Shown: positions 44,404 through 53,648 of the stretch, one piece after another
How positions within the stretch are numbered: the first letter of the stretch is position 1
How the letters are laid out: each line of letters starts with the position of its first letter
Made by a program: the position numbers and the translations under genes
Source: CAIQPV01 sp963719855
GTDB lineage: Bacteria; Pseudomonadota; Gammaproteobacteria; Burkholderiales; Gallionellaceae
DNA length: 64,000 nucleotides
NCBI GenBank assembly: GCA_963719855.1
Contig: CAVRDK010000001.1
Coordinates: forward strand, 558,001-622,000
Direction: 5' to 3'
The notes under the pieces: model-generated
What the model was told of the DNA's origin: nothing
What the model saw: only the letters and a program-made list of their open reading frames with translations
The model's database searches: none

Positions 44404-46593
44404 TCAAGACTCCAACACCCGCAGTTCCGCATTCGTATAGCGCAACCGGCTTGCGAGTACGCTGGCGATGCCCTCCATAAGGCCGAGAGCAAGTTTTTTG
44501 TGTTCTTCAGCCAACGCGTCGAAAGTCTTGCGCGAAAGCACATAGAGTTCGGTATCGGAAAATGCCACCGCATCGGCGGAACGCACATCGCCATCAAGGA
44601 AAGCCATTTCGCCAAAGAAAGAACCCCGTCCGAATGTGCCAAGGTGATGGCTCTGTTTCTCGGAAATCGGCAGCATGATGCGCACAGCTCCCTTGCGGAT
44701 CAGGAAAAATTCATCACCATCGTCGCCACGTTTGAAGATTTTGTCACCGGCCTTGCAGGAGCGCTTTTCCATACATTGCTCCAGTGCCGCGAGCGTTTCC
44801 GCCTTGCGGCCCCTGAACAGTTCGATCTCATTGAGACCGAGCGCCTCTCGCTCGCCGAGTTCGCAAACAGCGCCCTCAAGGGTACGATTCTCGACCCATT
44901 CAAGTGCCTCATCGAGTTCTCCGAACACGCGTACCGTGCTTTCCGCGCGCACGAGGCCGACCTGATCGAAATACTGCTGCATGTCGCGGCCTGAAGGCAG
45001 GTTCTGCGGCAATTGGCTGAAGATGAGGAAGCCGTGGCGCTCGGCCAGCATATCCTTGACCTGATCCAGCATATGGACAGCGGTAACATCGACGGATTGC
45101 ACGCGACGCATGTCGAGAATGACGTAGTCCCTTGTCTTCAGTTCCGGTTCCAGCGCCGAGTAAAGCTGGTTGGTAGTGCCGAAGAAAAGACTGCCCTGAA
45201 GCTCGACGACAACGCCGCGTTCTCCACGATCAACGAGAATTTCCATTTCTTCATGCGTCCGTACCCGTTTCGAAAAAGTCTCGTGGCAACTAACCTTGCG
45301 GCGGACGACGGCACCTCCGATCTGCTCGCGGATAAACAGAAAAACTGCGAGCACAATACCTGTGCCCGATGCCGCGATCAGGCTGACAGTCAGCGCCGTG
45401 GCGACAACGGCAGCGATGACGGCAAAATCGAGTATCGTGGAGCGCTGCTTGAGGAACTGGAAGCTGTGGCGGTCTATCATGCGCACGCCGACGACAATCA
45501 GGATCGCGGCCAGCGCCGCCACCGGCACCCAGGATATTAATGAGCCGAGCACAAGAAAGGCGACCAACGCCAGCACGCCTTCAAACATACCCGATAATCT
45601 GCTCAACCCACCGCTGGACATATTGACCAGCGTTGCACCCATCTGTCCGGCGCCGGGGATGCCACCAATCACGGACGAAGCCACATTGCCGAGGCCTTGG
45701 GCGATCAGTTCGCGGTTTGAATTGTGGCGCGAGTGTGTCAGCGCATCGAGCACCATGCAAGTCTTCAGCGTGTCGATGGAAAGCAGCACGGCCAGCGTCA
45801 GCGCGGGGACTGCAATGTACTTGATCTGGTCGATGCCAATATCGCCCATGGCATGCCAGCGACCCGCCATGGCATCGGTAAAGCTGCCGCCACCACCGAG
45901 CGAGCCGACGACGAACGTATTACCTGCAAGTGTAAGCAGTGTAGGATCCGCCAAGCCGAGCCCGAAATAGGCGAGCACTCCCGCCAACAGCGCGAGAATG
46001 GCAGCGGGTACGGCCCGTGTGACCCTCGGTGCGGCGAGCATTACGCCTATTGTCACTGCACCGACGACTATGCTCTGCCATTTCCAGAGTCCCGACGCGG
46101 CGAGTGATTCCCAGAAATGCGTACCCTTGGGCGTACCGAGGAATATTGGGATTTGGCTGGCGATGATGGTGAGGCCAACGCCGGACAGATAACCGCTCAC
46201 CACGGGATAAGGCATATATTTAATCAACTGCCCGAGACGTACCGTGCCGAAAATGATCTGCAACGTACCTGCCAGAAGCCCCAGCATCGACACCATCAGC
46301 AAAGCGGTTCCGATGTTGCCGCCGTCATGCATAAACTCGATGACAAAAGCTGACAACACGGCGGCGGCGGGAGCGCATGGGGCGGTGATAAGCCGATTGG
46401 TGCCACCCAGCGCCGGTGCGATAAGACCGAGCGCGGTCACGCCGAGAATGCCAGCCAAAGCACCCTGCGCCGCATAAGAAGCGCCCATCGGTGAATAAAT
46501 GGTAACGCCGAAAGCTATAGCCGAAGGCAGCGCGACAAGCATCGCGGCAAGGCCACCCCAGAAATCTCCCGCTTCAGGTTTGGGCAGTTTCAT
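44404..46593 (-). CDS. SulP anion transporter with STAS and cyclic-nucleotide-binding domains
   Basis: 729 residues; ATG 46593 with GGAGG eight bases upstream. Residues 1-420 are the SulP membrane domain (VALPSAIAFGVTIYSPMGA, then IPGAGQMGATLVNMSSGG). Residues about 440-560 are a STAS domain (VILDMRRVQSVDVTAVHML). Residues about 600-720 are a cNMP-binding domain (KAGDKIFKRGDDGDEFFLI and LGTFGRGSFFGEMAFLDGDV). SulP carriers take sulfate, bicarbonate or dicarboxylates; the substrate is unknown here. The extra domain suggests gating by a nucleotide. Convergent with the efflux operon. Confidence 0.9.
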   Translation of the reverse strand: MKLPKPEAGDFWGGLAAMLVALPSAIAFGVTIYSPMGASYAAQGALAGILGVTALGLIAPALGGTNRLITAPCAPAAAVLSAFVIEFMHDGGNIGTALLMVSMLGLLAGTLQIIFGTVRLGQLIKYMPYPVVSGYLSGVGLTIIASQIPIFLGTPKGTHFWESLAASGLWKWQSIVVGAVTIGVMLAAPRVTRAVPAAILALLAGVLAYFGLGLADPTLLTLAGNTFVVGSLGGGGSFTDAMAGRWHAMGDIGIDQIKYIAVPALTLAVLLSIDTLKTCMVLDALTHSRHNSNRELIAQGLGNVASSVIGGIPGAGQMGATLVNMSSGGLSRLSGMFEGVLALVAFLVLGSLISWVPVAALAAILIVVGVRMIDRHSFQFLKQRSTILDFAVIAAVVATALTVSLIAASGTGIVLAVFLFIREQIGGAVVRRKVSCHETFSKRVRTHEEMEILVDRGERGVVVELQGSLFFGTTNQLYSALEPELKTRDYVILDMRRVQSVDVTAVHMLDQVKDMLAERHGFLIFSQLPQNLPSGRDMQQYFDQVGLVRAESTVRVFGELDEALEWVENRTLEGAVCELGEREALGLNEIELFRGRKAETLAALEQCMEKRSCKAGDKIFKRGDDGDEFFLIRKGAVRIMLPISEKQSHHLGTFGRGSFFGEMAFLDGDVRSADAVAFSDTELYVLSRKTFDALAEEHKKLALGLMEGIASVLASRLRYTNAELRVLES

Positions 46594-46647
46594 GGTTCAT
46601 GCCTCCAATTTCAGGGTGCAACTCAAAATTCAAGTTTCTGATGAACT

Positions 46648-46698
46648 AACTAGCCATTCCACTAGGCCACCAAAGAACGGTAGCCAAGTGGCTGGTTA
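46648..46698. repeat. Short palindromic (REP-like) element, copy 1
   Basis: 51 bp with outer arms AACTAG / CTGGTT and inner arms CCACT / AGTGG. A second copy at 50845-50893 has inner arms CGACT / AGTCG, so pairing is kept while bases change. The CCATT bulge after the first arm is in both. Confidence 0.75.
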
Positions 46699-46977
46699 TA
46701 AGCCAGACAAGGCGCGAATAAAAATTGCGACGCCACATATGTTTAATATGTAAGAAGTAATTTTTTGTGAGTAACGCAGTATGGCGACAAAAATTGGATT
46801 TTTAGGTGCGCCCTTCACAGTTGCCCATCCTAAACCCATACGCAGGCTTTCACAACTCCACTCTACAGGCCATATCACGCATAACACCATTCAATGAGTG
46901 CTACCGCACAGAGTGCGGGTTGATTATCAGCGCATCATTCACCCCTCTCCCCTCCAGGTGCAACACCTGGCTTTATA

Positions 46978-47006
46978 CGGAGCAGGAAACTGCTCCGTTC
47001 TTTTTT
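46978..47006 (+). terminator. Strong terminator without an upstream gene (possible small RNA or leader)
   Basis: Perfect 8-bp stem CGGAGCAG / CTGCTCCG with GAAA loop, then TTCTTTTTT. Just upstream is another hairpin, CCAGGTG-CAA-CACCTGG. No plus-strand gene precedes it for 2.6 kb. So it should end either a non-coding RNA starting somewhere after 46700 or a leader transcript of ilvE, whose start codon lies about 100 bp further on. No tRNA-like or tmRNA-like features are seen. Confidence 0.7.
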
Positions 47007-47102
47007 GCACTCACTAATAACTACAATTCCGTCAGTGCTTCATAAACTGCACGGAAAAGGCTAGAATTACACCCTTTGCGACACTCTTTAGGGAATCTGA
47101 TT

Positions 47103-48023
47103 ATGTCCATGTCTGACCGCGACGGTTTTATCTGGTATGACGGCAAGCTCGTGCCTTGGCGCGATGCGACCACGCACGTGCTGACCCACACCCTGCACTA
47201 CGGCATGGGCGTGTTCGAAGGTGTGCGCGCATACAAAACCAACAGTGGCACGGCGATTTTCCGCCTGAAAGAGCATACCGACCGCCTGTTCAACTCGGCC
47301 TACATCTTCCAGATGAAGATGCCGTTCGACAAGGAAACGCTGATGGAGGCGCATCGCGAAGTCGTGCGCACCAACAAGCTTGAGTCCTGCTACATCCGCC
47401 CCATCGTGTTCTACGGTTCGGAAGCCATGGGCATCGCCGCCACCACGCTCAGCGTGCATGTTGCCGTCGCAGCCTGGCCGTGGGGTGCCTATCTGGGCGA
47501 AGAAGGCATGGAGAAAGGCATCCGCGTGAAGACTTCGAGCTTCACCCGCCATCACGTGAACATCAACATGTGCCGCGCCAAATCGGTCGGTTCTTATCCC
47601 AACTCCATTCTGGCACATCAGGAAGTGGCGCAGGATGGCTACGACGAGGCGCTGCTGCTGGATGTGGACGGCTATGTTGCCGAAGGCGCGGGCGAGAACA
47701 TCTTCATCGTGAAAAAAGACAAGCTCTACACGCCCGACCTGACTTCCTGCCTGGAAGGTATCACGCGCGATTCCATCGTCACGCTGGCGAAAGACCTGGG
47801 CATCGAGTTGATCGAGAAGCGCATCACGCGCGATGAAGTGTATTGCGCCGACGAAGCTTTCTTCACCGGCACGGCGGCGGAAGTTACGCCGATCCGCGAA
47901 CTGGACAACCGCACCATCGGCTGCGGTTCGCGCGGGCCGATCACGCATCGACTACAATCCTTGTTCTTTGATTGTGTCGGCGGTAAGAACCCGCAGCATG
48001 CCGATTGGCTGGCGCACGTTTAA
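47103..48023 (+). CDS. ilvE: Branched-chain amino acid aminotransferase
   Basis: 306 residues from ATG 47103 (MSMSDRDGFIWYDG). PLP enzyme of fold type IV, the last step of Leu/Ile/Val synthesis. The PLP lysine is in CRAKSVGSYPNSILA, and the signature YVAEGAGENIFIVK follows. Also seen: HYGMGVFEGVRAY. Class IV length is normal. Preceded by a terminator-like structure about 100 bp upstream, which could be an attenuator, though I saw no leader peptide rich in branched-chain codons. Confidence 0.94.
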   Translation: MSMSDRDGFIWYDGKLVPWRDATTHVLTHTLHYGMGVFEGVRAYKTNSGTAIFRLKEHTDRLFNSAYIFQMKMPFDKETLMEAHREVVRTNKLESCYIRPIVFYGSEAMGIAATTLSVHVAVAAWPWGAYLGEEGMEKGIRVKTSSFTRHHVNINMCRAKSVGSYPNSILAHQEVAQDGYDEALLLDVDGYVAEGAGENIFIVKKDKLYTPDLTSCLEGITRDSIVTLAKDLGIELIEKRITRDEVYCADEAFFTGTAAEVTPIRELDNRTIGCGSRGPITHRLQSLFFDCVGGKNPQHADWLAHV

Positions 48024-48072
48024 AAACTAACGTAGGGTGGAGCAAGGCTACATTAAGATAAAAGGGCAAACC

Positions 48073-48273
48073 ATGCAAACCGAACACGCCAAGCAAAGTT
48101 ATCTCGAAGTCACCGCCGCAGAGCTGCCGCTGCACTGCCCGACGCCGAACATGACTTTGTGGAACGCACATCCAAAGGTATACATCCCGGTAGATAAACT
48201 GGGCGAAGCACGTTGCCCGTATTGCAGCACATTGTTTAAGTTCAAGGGCGAGTTGCCCAAGGGGCACCATTAA
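48073..48273 (+). CDS. CHCC-type zinc-finger protein
   Basis: 66 residues from ATG 48073. A single CHCC zinc finger: Cys in LPLHCPTP, His in LWNAHPKVY, and CPYC near the C-terminus, followed by STLFKFKG. Homologues are small conserved proteins placed between ilvE and LPS genes in betaproteobacteria; function is unknown. Likely co-transcribed with ilvE, 49 bp upstream. Confidence 0.85.
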   Translation: MQTEHAKQSYLEVTAAELPLHCPTPNMTLWNAHPKVYIPVDKLGEARCPYCSTLFKFKGELPKGHH

Positions 48274-48276
48274 ACT

Positions 48277-48331
48277 TCCCCCTCTCCCGGCCTTTCGGCC
48301 ACCTTCTCCCGCAAGCGGGCGAAGGGAATAA
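48277..48331. repeat. Short double-hairpin intergenic repeat
   Basis: GGCC-TTTC-GGCC followed by CCCGC-AA-GCGGG, flanked by CTTCCCCCTCTCC and GAAGGGAATA. It resembles the fourth and sixth hairpin modules of the 300-bp repeat in style but not in sequence. It lies between the zinc-finger gene and waaF. Confidence 0.6.
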
Positions 48332-48342
48332 TGGAAGGCAGA

Positions 48343-49359
48343 ATGACAAAAATCCTCGTCATCGCACCAAGCTGGGTAGGCGACTGCATGTTGATGCAGC
48401 CCATGCTGGCGCGCCTCATGCAGCGCCACCCCGGTGCGCAGATCGACCTGCTCGCGCCGCCCTGGACAGCCGCTCTGCTGCGCCAGATGCCGGAAGTGCA
48501 TGATGTCATCATCAATCCATTCCCGCATGGCGCATTGCATTTTATGGCGCGCTATCGCCTCGGCCATCAACTGCGCGTTGCGCATTACGACCAAGCCATC
48601 GTGCTGCCCAATTCGCTCAAGTCCGCACTGGTGCCTTTCTTCGCCGACATTCCTTTACGCACCGGTTTCGTCGGCGAAATGCGTTACGGTTTGCTCAATG
48701 ATCCGCGCAGGCTGGACAAACATGAGTTGCCGCTGATGGTAGAACGCTTCGCGCAACTTGCCGAAGCGCCCAACGACACCATGCAACGTCCTCTACCGCA
48801 GCCGCGTTTGTGGGTTCAAGTGGAACAGCGTAAACGCGTGCTCGACAAGTTTGAATTATCCCTCAAACAACACGTTGCAGTGTTTTGTCCCGGCGCGGAA
48901 TACGGCCCGGCCAAGCGCTGGCCGATTTCCTACTTCGCGGAACTGGCACAGCATCTGCGTGATCTTGGCTACACCGTGTGGCTGCTCGGCTCACCTAAAG
49001 ACAAGGAAGTCGGCGACAATATCGTAGCCCTCGGCAACCACTCCTGCCACAATCTGTGCGGGGCAACAGATTTATCGGATGCCATTGCGCTACTATCCTG
49101 CGCCGACTTGGTGGTGAGCAACGATTCCGGTTTAATGCACATCGCTGCCGCTCTGGATCGACCGATGCTGGCGCTATACGGTTCCAGCAGCCCGCGCTTC
49201 ACGCCGCCTTTGTCGGACAAGGCACAAGTACTCAAACTCGACATGAAGTGCAGCCCATGCTTCAAACGCGAATGCCCGCTCGGTCACTTTGATTGCATGA
49301 AAAAACTGACCCCCGATCAAGTTGCAAAATTCATTCCAACCACTCATCAATCAGAGTAA
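48343..49359 (+). CDS. waaF: ADP-heptose:LPS heptosyltransferase II
   Basis: 338 residues from ATG 48343. GT9 family glycosyltransferase adding the second heptose to the LPS inner core. The N-terminus KILVIAPSWVGDCMLMQPML is the WaaF pattern; the nucleotide-sugar site includes PGAEYGPAKRWP and VSNDSGLMHIAAAL. It has four cysteines near the C-terminus (CSPCFKRECPLGHFDC), a common feature of betaproteobacterial WaaF. Followed 3 bp later by the phosphohexomutase gene. Confidence 0.93.
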   Translation: MTKILVIAPSWVGDCMLMQPMLARLMQRHPGAQIDLLAPPWTAALLRQMPEVHDVIINPFPHGALHFMARYRLGHQLRVAHYDQAIVLPNSLKSALVPFFADIPLRTGFVGEMRYGLLNDPRRLDKHELPLMVERFAQLAEAPNDTMQRPLPQPRLWVQVEQRKRVLDKFELSLKQHVAVFCPGAEYGPAKRWPISYFAELAQHLRDLGYTVWLLGSPKDKEVGDNIVALGNHSCHNLCGATDLSDAIALLSCADLVVSNDSGLMHIAAALDRPMLALYGSSSPRFTPPLSDKAQVLKLDMKCSPCFKRECPLGHFDCMKKLTPDQVAKFIPTTHQSE

Positions 49360-49362
49360 GCC

Positions 49363-50739
49363 ATGCCATCTTTACCCAAGGAAATCTTCAAGGCTTATGA
49401 CATACGCGGCATCGTAGGAAAAACGCTGACGGCGAAAATAGTCGAGGCCATCGGCCACGCCATCGGCTCGGAAGCGGTGGCGCGCGACCAACACACGATT
49501 GCAATTGGACGCGACGGACGCATGTCCGGCCCAGAGTTCATCCAGGCATTGGCGCGCGGCATCCAGAAGAGCGGCATCCATGTAATCGACGTGGGCCGCG
49601 TCGCCACACCTATGGTGTATTTCGCCGCTTTCCACCTGAATACGAATTGCGGTGTGATGATTACCGGCAGCCACAATCCACCGGATTATAATGGGCTGAA
49701 AATGGTGCTGGCGGGCGAAACCTTGTCCGGCGACACGATACAGTCTTTGCGCACCCGCGCCGAGACCGGCGATCTGGCGCACGGGGCGGGCAGCTATGAG
49801 CAGCGCGACATCAGCGCTGACTATCTCGCAAGCATCGTTTCACATATCAAACTGGCGCGCCCGATGCGCATCACCGTAGATTGCGGCAACGGCGTAGCGG
49901 GAGATTATGCCGCCAATCTGTATCGCCAACTCGGCTGCACCGTACAGGAAATGTATTGTGAAGTGGATGGAAATTTTCCCAACCACCATCCCGACCCTTC
50001 CGACCCGCACAATCTGCAAGACCTGATCACCGCGCTACGAGGTAATGAAAGCGAACTGGGCCTCGCCTTCGACGGCGACGGCGACCGTTTGGGGGTGGTC
50101 ACCAAAAACGGAAATATTATTTACCCGGATCGGCAGTTGATGTTGTTCGCCGCCGATGTCTTGAGCCGCAACCCCGGCGCAGAAATCATCTTCGACGTAA
50201 AGTCCACGCGTAATCTTTTTGGCTGGATACGCGAGCACGGCGGCAAACCCACGTTATGGAAAACTGGCCACTCGCTGGTCAAGGCCAAGATGAAAGAAAC
50301 AGGTGCGCTGCTGGCGGGAGAAATGAGCGGCCACGTATTTTTTAAGGAACGCTGGTACGGCTTCGACGACGGCCTGTATGCCGGTGCGCGCCTGCTGGAA
50401 ATCCTGAGCCGGAGCGCAGACCCAAGCGCCACGCTGAACAACCTGCCCGACGCGGTCAGCACGCCGGAACTGCATATCAAACTGAAGGAAGGCGAGAACT
50501 ACGCGTTGATCGACAAACTGCGCCGGGACGCACAGTTTACCGACTCCAAGGAGATCATCACGATAGACGGCCTGCGCGTGGAGTATGCAGATGGGTTTGG
50601 CTTGATGCGCTCCAGCAACACCACGCCGGTGATCGTGCTGCGCTTCGAAGCGGACGATGCGGAAGGACTTGCGAGAATTCAGCAGGATTTCCGGCGTGTG
50701 CTGCTGGAAGCAAACCAGGAATTGCAATTGCCGTTCTGA
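49363..50739 (+). CDS. Phosphomannomutase/phosphoglucomutase (AlgC-like)
   Basis: 458 residues, alpha-D-phosphohexomutase. The active-site phosphoserine is in MITGSHNPPDYNG, the metal loop is FDGDGDRLG, the sugar-binding loop GEMSGHVFF and the phosphate-binding loop RSSNTTPVI. It converts Man-6-P/Glc-6-P to the 1-phosphates for LPS and polysaccharide precursors, in line with its waaF neighbour. Length is that of AlgC-type bifunctional enzymes, and which sugar dominates cannot be read from sequence. Confidence 0.93.
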   Translation: MPSLPKEIFKAYDIRGIVGKTLTAKIVEAIGHAIGSEAVARDQHTIAIGRDGRMSGPEFIQALARGIQKSGIHVIDVGRVATPMVYFAAFHLNTNCGVMITGSHNPPDYNGLKMVLAGETLSGDTIQSLRTRAETGDLAHGAGSYEQRDISADYLASIVSHIKLARPMRITVDCGNGVAGDYAANLYRQLGCTVQEMYCEVDGNFPNHHPDPSDPHNLQDLITALRGNESELGLAFDGDGDRLGVVTKNGNIIYPDRQLMLFAADVLSRNPGAEIIFDVKSTRNLFGWIREHGGKPTLWKTGHSLVKAKMKETGALLAGEMSGHVFFKERWYGFDDGLYAGARLLEILSRSADPSATLNNLPDAVSTPELHIKLKEGENYALIDKLRRDAQFTDSKEIITIDGLRVEYADGFGLMRSSNTTPVIVLRFEADDAEGLARIQQDFRRVLLEANQELQLPF

Positions 50740-50746
50740 GTTAAGC

Positions 50747-50912
50747 CCCTTCCCCCTCTCAGGGGGAAGGTTGGGATGGGGGTAAGAACCTTAGACTGCT
50801 CTCATGCTTAAATTCTACCCCCGCCCTAACCCTCTGGATAAAACAACTAGCCATTCGACTAAGCGCAAAATACCGCAGCTAAGTCGCTGGTTACCCCTGC
50901 AAGGGGGAGGGA
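50747..50912. repeat. Partial copy C of the multi-hairpin repeat, interrupted by a REP-like element
   Basis: It matches the middle modules of copies A and B: CTTCCCCCT/AGGGGGAAG, the GGGATGGGGGTA..TACCCCC arm pair, and the CCCTGCAAGGGGGAGGG end. The left arm of the last hairpin is split at about 50835 by a 59-bp insertion containing the short palindromic element at 50845-50893. Confidence 0.82.
50845..50893. repeat. Short palindromic (REP-like) element, copy 2
   Basis: 49 bp, outer arms AACTAG / CTGGTT, inner arms CGACT / AGTCG. It is nested inside copy C of the larger repeat. The inner arms differ from copy 1 by a C-to-G change matched by G-to-C on the other arm. Confidence 0.75.
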
Positions 50913-50926
50913 ACAGCGCTAATTCT

Positions 50927-53548
50927 CTACAGCTTCGCCTTTACCCACGCAGTAACAGATACTAGCGCAACTGCCAAATTAGCCGGTTCGGTGCCACCTG
51001 CCATCGCCATATCCGGCCTGCCACCGCCCTTGCCGCCAACCTGTTGCGCGACGAAGTTCACCAGCTCGCCCGCCTTCACTTTCGCCGTGGTATCCGCAGT
51101 CACGCCCGCGATCAAACTGACCTTGCCGTCGGCAACCGAAGCCAACACGATGGCTGCCGATTTGAGTTTGTCTTTCAGCTTGTCCAGCGTCTCGCGCAGC
51201 GTCTTGCTGTCTGCGCCTTCCAGCAGCGCGGCCAATACCTTCACGCCGTTGATATCCACTGCCTGATTCAGCAGCTCGTCGCCCTGCGCAGAAGCGAGTT
51301 TTGATTTGAGGCGGGCCAGTTCCTGTTCAAGTTGCTTGTTCTGTGAAAGCAAATTCTGGACGCGGTTGGGAAGTTCCAATGTCGAACTATTGAGTACATC
51401 TGCAACACTAAATAATTCCTCTTGCAGCTTTTGAGTCCACTGGATAGCTGCCTCGCCTGTGCGCGCTTCAATTCGTCTCACACCAGCCGCCACCCCTGTT
51501 TCCTCCAATATCTGAAACAAACCTATATCGCCGGTGCGCTTAACGTGCGTGCCGCCACACAACTCGATTGATGAGCCGATGTTCAGCACACGCACCTCAT
51601 CACCGTATTTTTCGCCGAACAGCATCATGGCACCAGTATTCTTGGCATCATCAATTGACATTAGCCGCGTCTGTGTCGGCATATTAGCCATGATTTCTAC
51701 ATTAACGATTCGCTCGACAAGAAACATCTGCTCTCGAGTCATCGGCTGCGTGTGCACGAAGTCGAAACGCGTCTTATCCGGATCGACCTGCGAACCTTTT
51801 TGCTGTACATGGCTACCCAGCACCTCGCGCAACGCCTTGTGCATCAGGTGAGTAACCGAGTGGTTACGCTCGGTGCGCGCACGCGCCTGCACGTCCACCC
51901 GCGCGGCGACGCCGTTGCCCACGCTCAGTTTGCCGGTCTTCACCACACCGTGATGGCCGAACACGCTGGCCTGTATCTTCTGCGTATCTTCCACCGCGAA
52001 AATGCCATGCACGCTGTGCAACACCCCGCGATCACCAACCTGCCCGCCGGACTCGGCGTAGAACGGCGTGTCATCCAGTACCGCCACGCCCATCTCGCCC
52101 TCGTTCAATTCGTTGACCGACACGCCATCCTTATACAAAGCCAGCACGTTGCCGTTGCTTTCCAATGCCTCATAGCCGTGGAAGGCAGTAGCCGGGCCGG
52201 AGTATTCCAGATTCGCCGCCATCTTGAACTTGCCCGCCGCGCGCGCCTGATCTTTTTGCTGCGCCATCGCTTTGTCGAAAGCCGCAGCGTCTACACTCAC
52301 GCCATGCTCGCGGCACACGTCCTGCGTCAGATCGAGCGGAAAACCGTAAGTATCGTGGAGCTTGAAAGCCGTTTCGCCGTTGAATATCGAGATGCCCTGC
52401 TTCGCCATCTCGGCGAGATCAGCTTCAAGGATCGCCATACCATGTTCGATAGTGGTGAAGAAACGCTCTTCTTCCTGCCGGAGGATGTCCATCACGCGCA
52501 CTTGCGCCGCTGCCAGGTCAGGGAAAGCCACGCCCATTTCGCCAACCAGATCCGGCACCATCTTGTGGAAGAATGCCGCGCGCGCACCCAGCTTGTAGCC
52601 GTGGCGGATGGCGCGTCGAATAATCCGGCGCAACACATAACCGCGACCTTCGTTGCCGGGAATCACGCCGTCGGAGATAAGGAAAGAACAGGCGCGGATG
52701 TGGTCGGCCAGCACTTTCAGCGAAGGCGAATCCAGATCGGCGCAATGCGTCTCGCGCGCCGCTGCTTTGATCAGCGCCTGAAACAGGTCGATCTCATAAT
52801 TGGCATGCACATGCTGCAACACCGCCGAAATGCGCTCAAGCCCCATGCCTGTATCCACCGAAGGCTTGGGCAGCGGATGCATCACGCCCGCCTCGTCGCG
52901 GTTGAACTGCATGAACACGTTGTTCCAGATTTCGATGAAACGGTCGCCGTCTTCTCCGGGGCTACCTGGCGGGCCGCCGGGGATGTGTTCACCGTGGTCG
53001 TAGAATATTTCGGTGCAGGGGCCGCACGGGCCGGTGTCGCCCATCATCCAGAAATTATCTGATGCGTAGCGCGCGCCCTTGTTGTCGCCGATGCGTATCA
53101 CCCGCTCGGCAGGTACGCCGATCTCTTTCGTCCAGATGTCGTAAGCCTCATCGTCCTCGGCATACACGGTAACGGTGAGCTTGTCTTTGGGCAGTTTAAA
53201 CACTACCGTCAGCAACTCCCACGCATAGTTAATCGCCTCGCGCTTGAAGTAATCGCCGAAACTGAAATTGCCCAACATCTCGAAGAAAGTGTGATGACGC
53301 GCGGTATAACCGACGTTCTCCAGATCGTTGTGCTTACCCCCGGCACGCACGCATTTCTGCGAAGAAGCGGCGCGGGTATAAGGACGTTTGTCGAAACCGA
53401 GGAACACGTCCTTGAACTGGTTCATCCCCGCGTTGGTAAACAATAGCGTCGGGTCTTCGTGCGGTACCAGCGAACTGGAGGCAACCACGACATGGCCTTT
53501 GGAGGCGAAATAATCTAAAAATTTCTGGCGAATTTCACTGCTTTTCAT
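50927..53548 (-). CDS. alaS: Alanyl-tRNA synthetase
   Basis: 873 residues. Class II aminoacylation core with LVPHEDPTLLFTNAGMNQFK, RHHTFFEMLGNFSFGDYFK and GMGLERISAVLQ. The editing domain has the zinc-binding HxxxH (HSVTHLMHKALR) and CGGTHVKRTGDIG. The C-terminal DHHA1-type oligomerisation domain ends with GGKGGGRPDMAMAGG. Complete, and usually placed after recX; here a restriction pair separates them. Confidence 0.97.
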   Translation of the reverse strand: MKSSEIRQKFLDYFASKGHVVVASSSLVPHEDPTLLFTNAGMNQFKDVFLGFDKRPYTRAASSQKCVRAGGKHNDLENVGYTARHHTFFEMLGNFSFGDYFKREAINYAWELLTVVFKLPKDKLTVTVYAEDDEAYDIWTKEIGVPAERVIRIGDNKGARYASDNFWMMGDTGPCGPCTEIFYDHGEHIPGGPPGSPGEDGDRFIEIWNNVFMQFNRDEAGVMHPLPKPSVDTGMGLERISAVLQHVHANYEIDLFQALIKAAARETHCADLDSPSLKVLADHIRACSFLISDGVIPGNEGRGYVLRRIIRRAIRHGYKLGARAAFFHKMVPDLVGEMGVAFPDLAAAQVRVMDILRQEEERFFTTIEHGMAILEADLAEMAKQGISIFNGETAFKLHDTYGFPLDLTQDVCREHGVSVDAAAFDKAMAQQKDQARAAGKFKMAANLEYSGPATAFHGYEALESNGNVLALYKDGVSVNELNEGEMGVAVLDDTPFYAESGGQVGDRGVLHSVHGIFAVEDTQKIQASVFGHHGVVKTGKLSVGNGVAARVDVQARARTERNHSVTHLMHKALREVLGSHVQQKGSQVDPDKTRFDFVHTQPMTREQMFLVERIVNVEIMANMPTQTRLMSIDDAKNTGAMMLFGEKYGDEVRVLNIGSSIELCGGTHVKRTGDIGLFQILEETGVAAGVRRIEARTGEAAIQWTQKLQEELFSVADVLNSSTLELPNRVQNLLSQNKQLEQELARLKSKLASAQGDELLNQAVDINGVKVLAALLEGADSKTLRETLDKLKDKLKSAAIVLASVADGKVSLIAGVTADTTAKVKAGELVNFVAQQVGGKGGGRPDMAMAGGTEPANLAVALVSVTAWVKAKL

Positions 53549-53648
53549 TGCACACCCTGAATATCAAATGCACCATTTAACAAGGCGCGCATCATACCAT
53601 GTGCGGCCTCAGCATCCATACCACGGACAGAAAGGAAACCACGCAGGG

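Noticed and set aside
46750..47006. 6S RNA or tmRNA in the region before ilvE
   Set aside because: No long closing stem pairing both ends and no tRNA-like end; left as an unnamed candidate.
51752..53062. Plus-strand 436-residue frame
   Set aside because: Antisense to alaS; long only because of codon bias in alaS.
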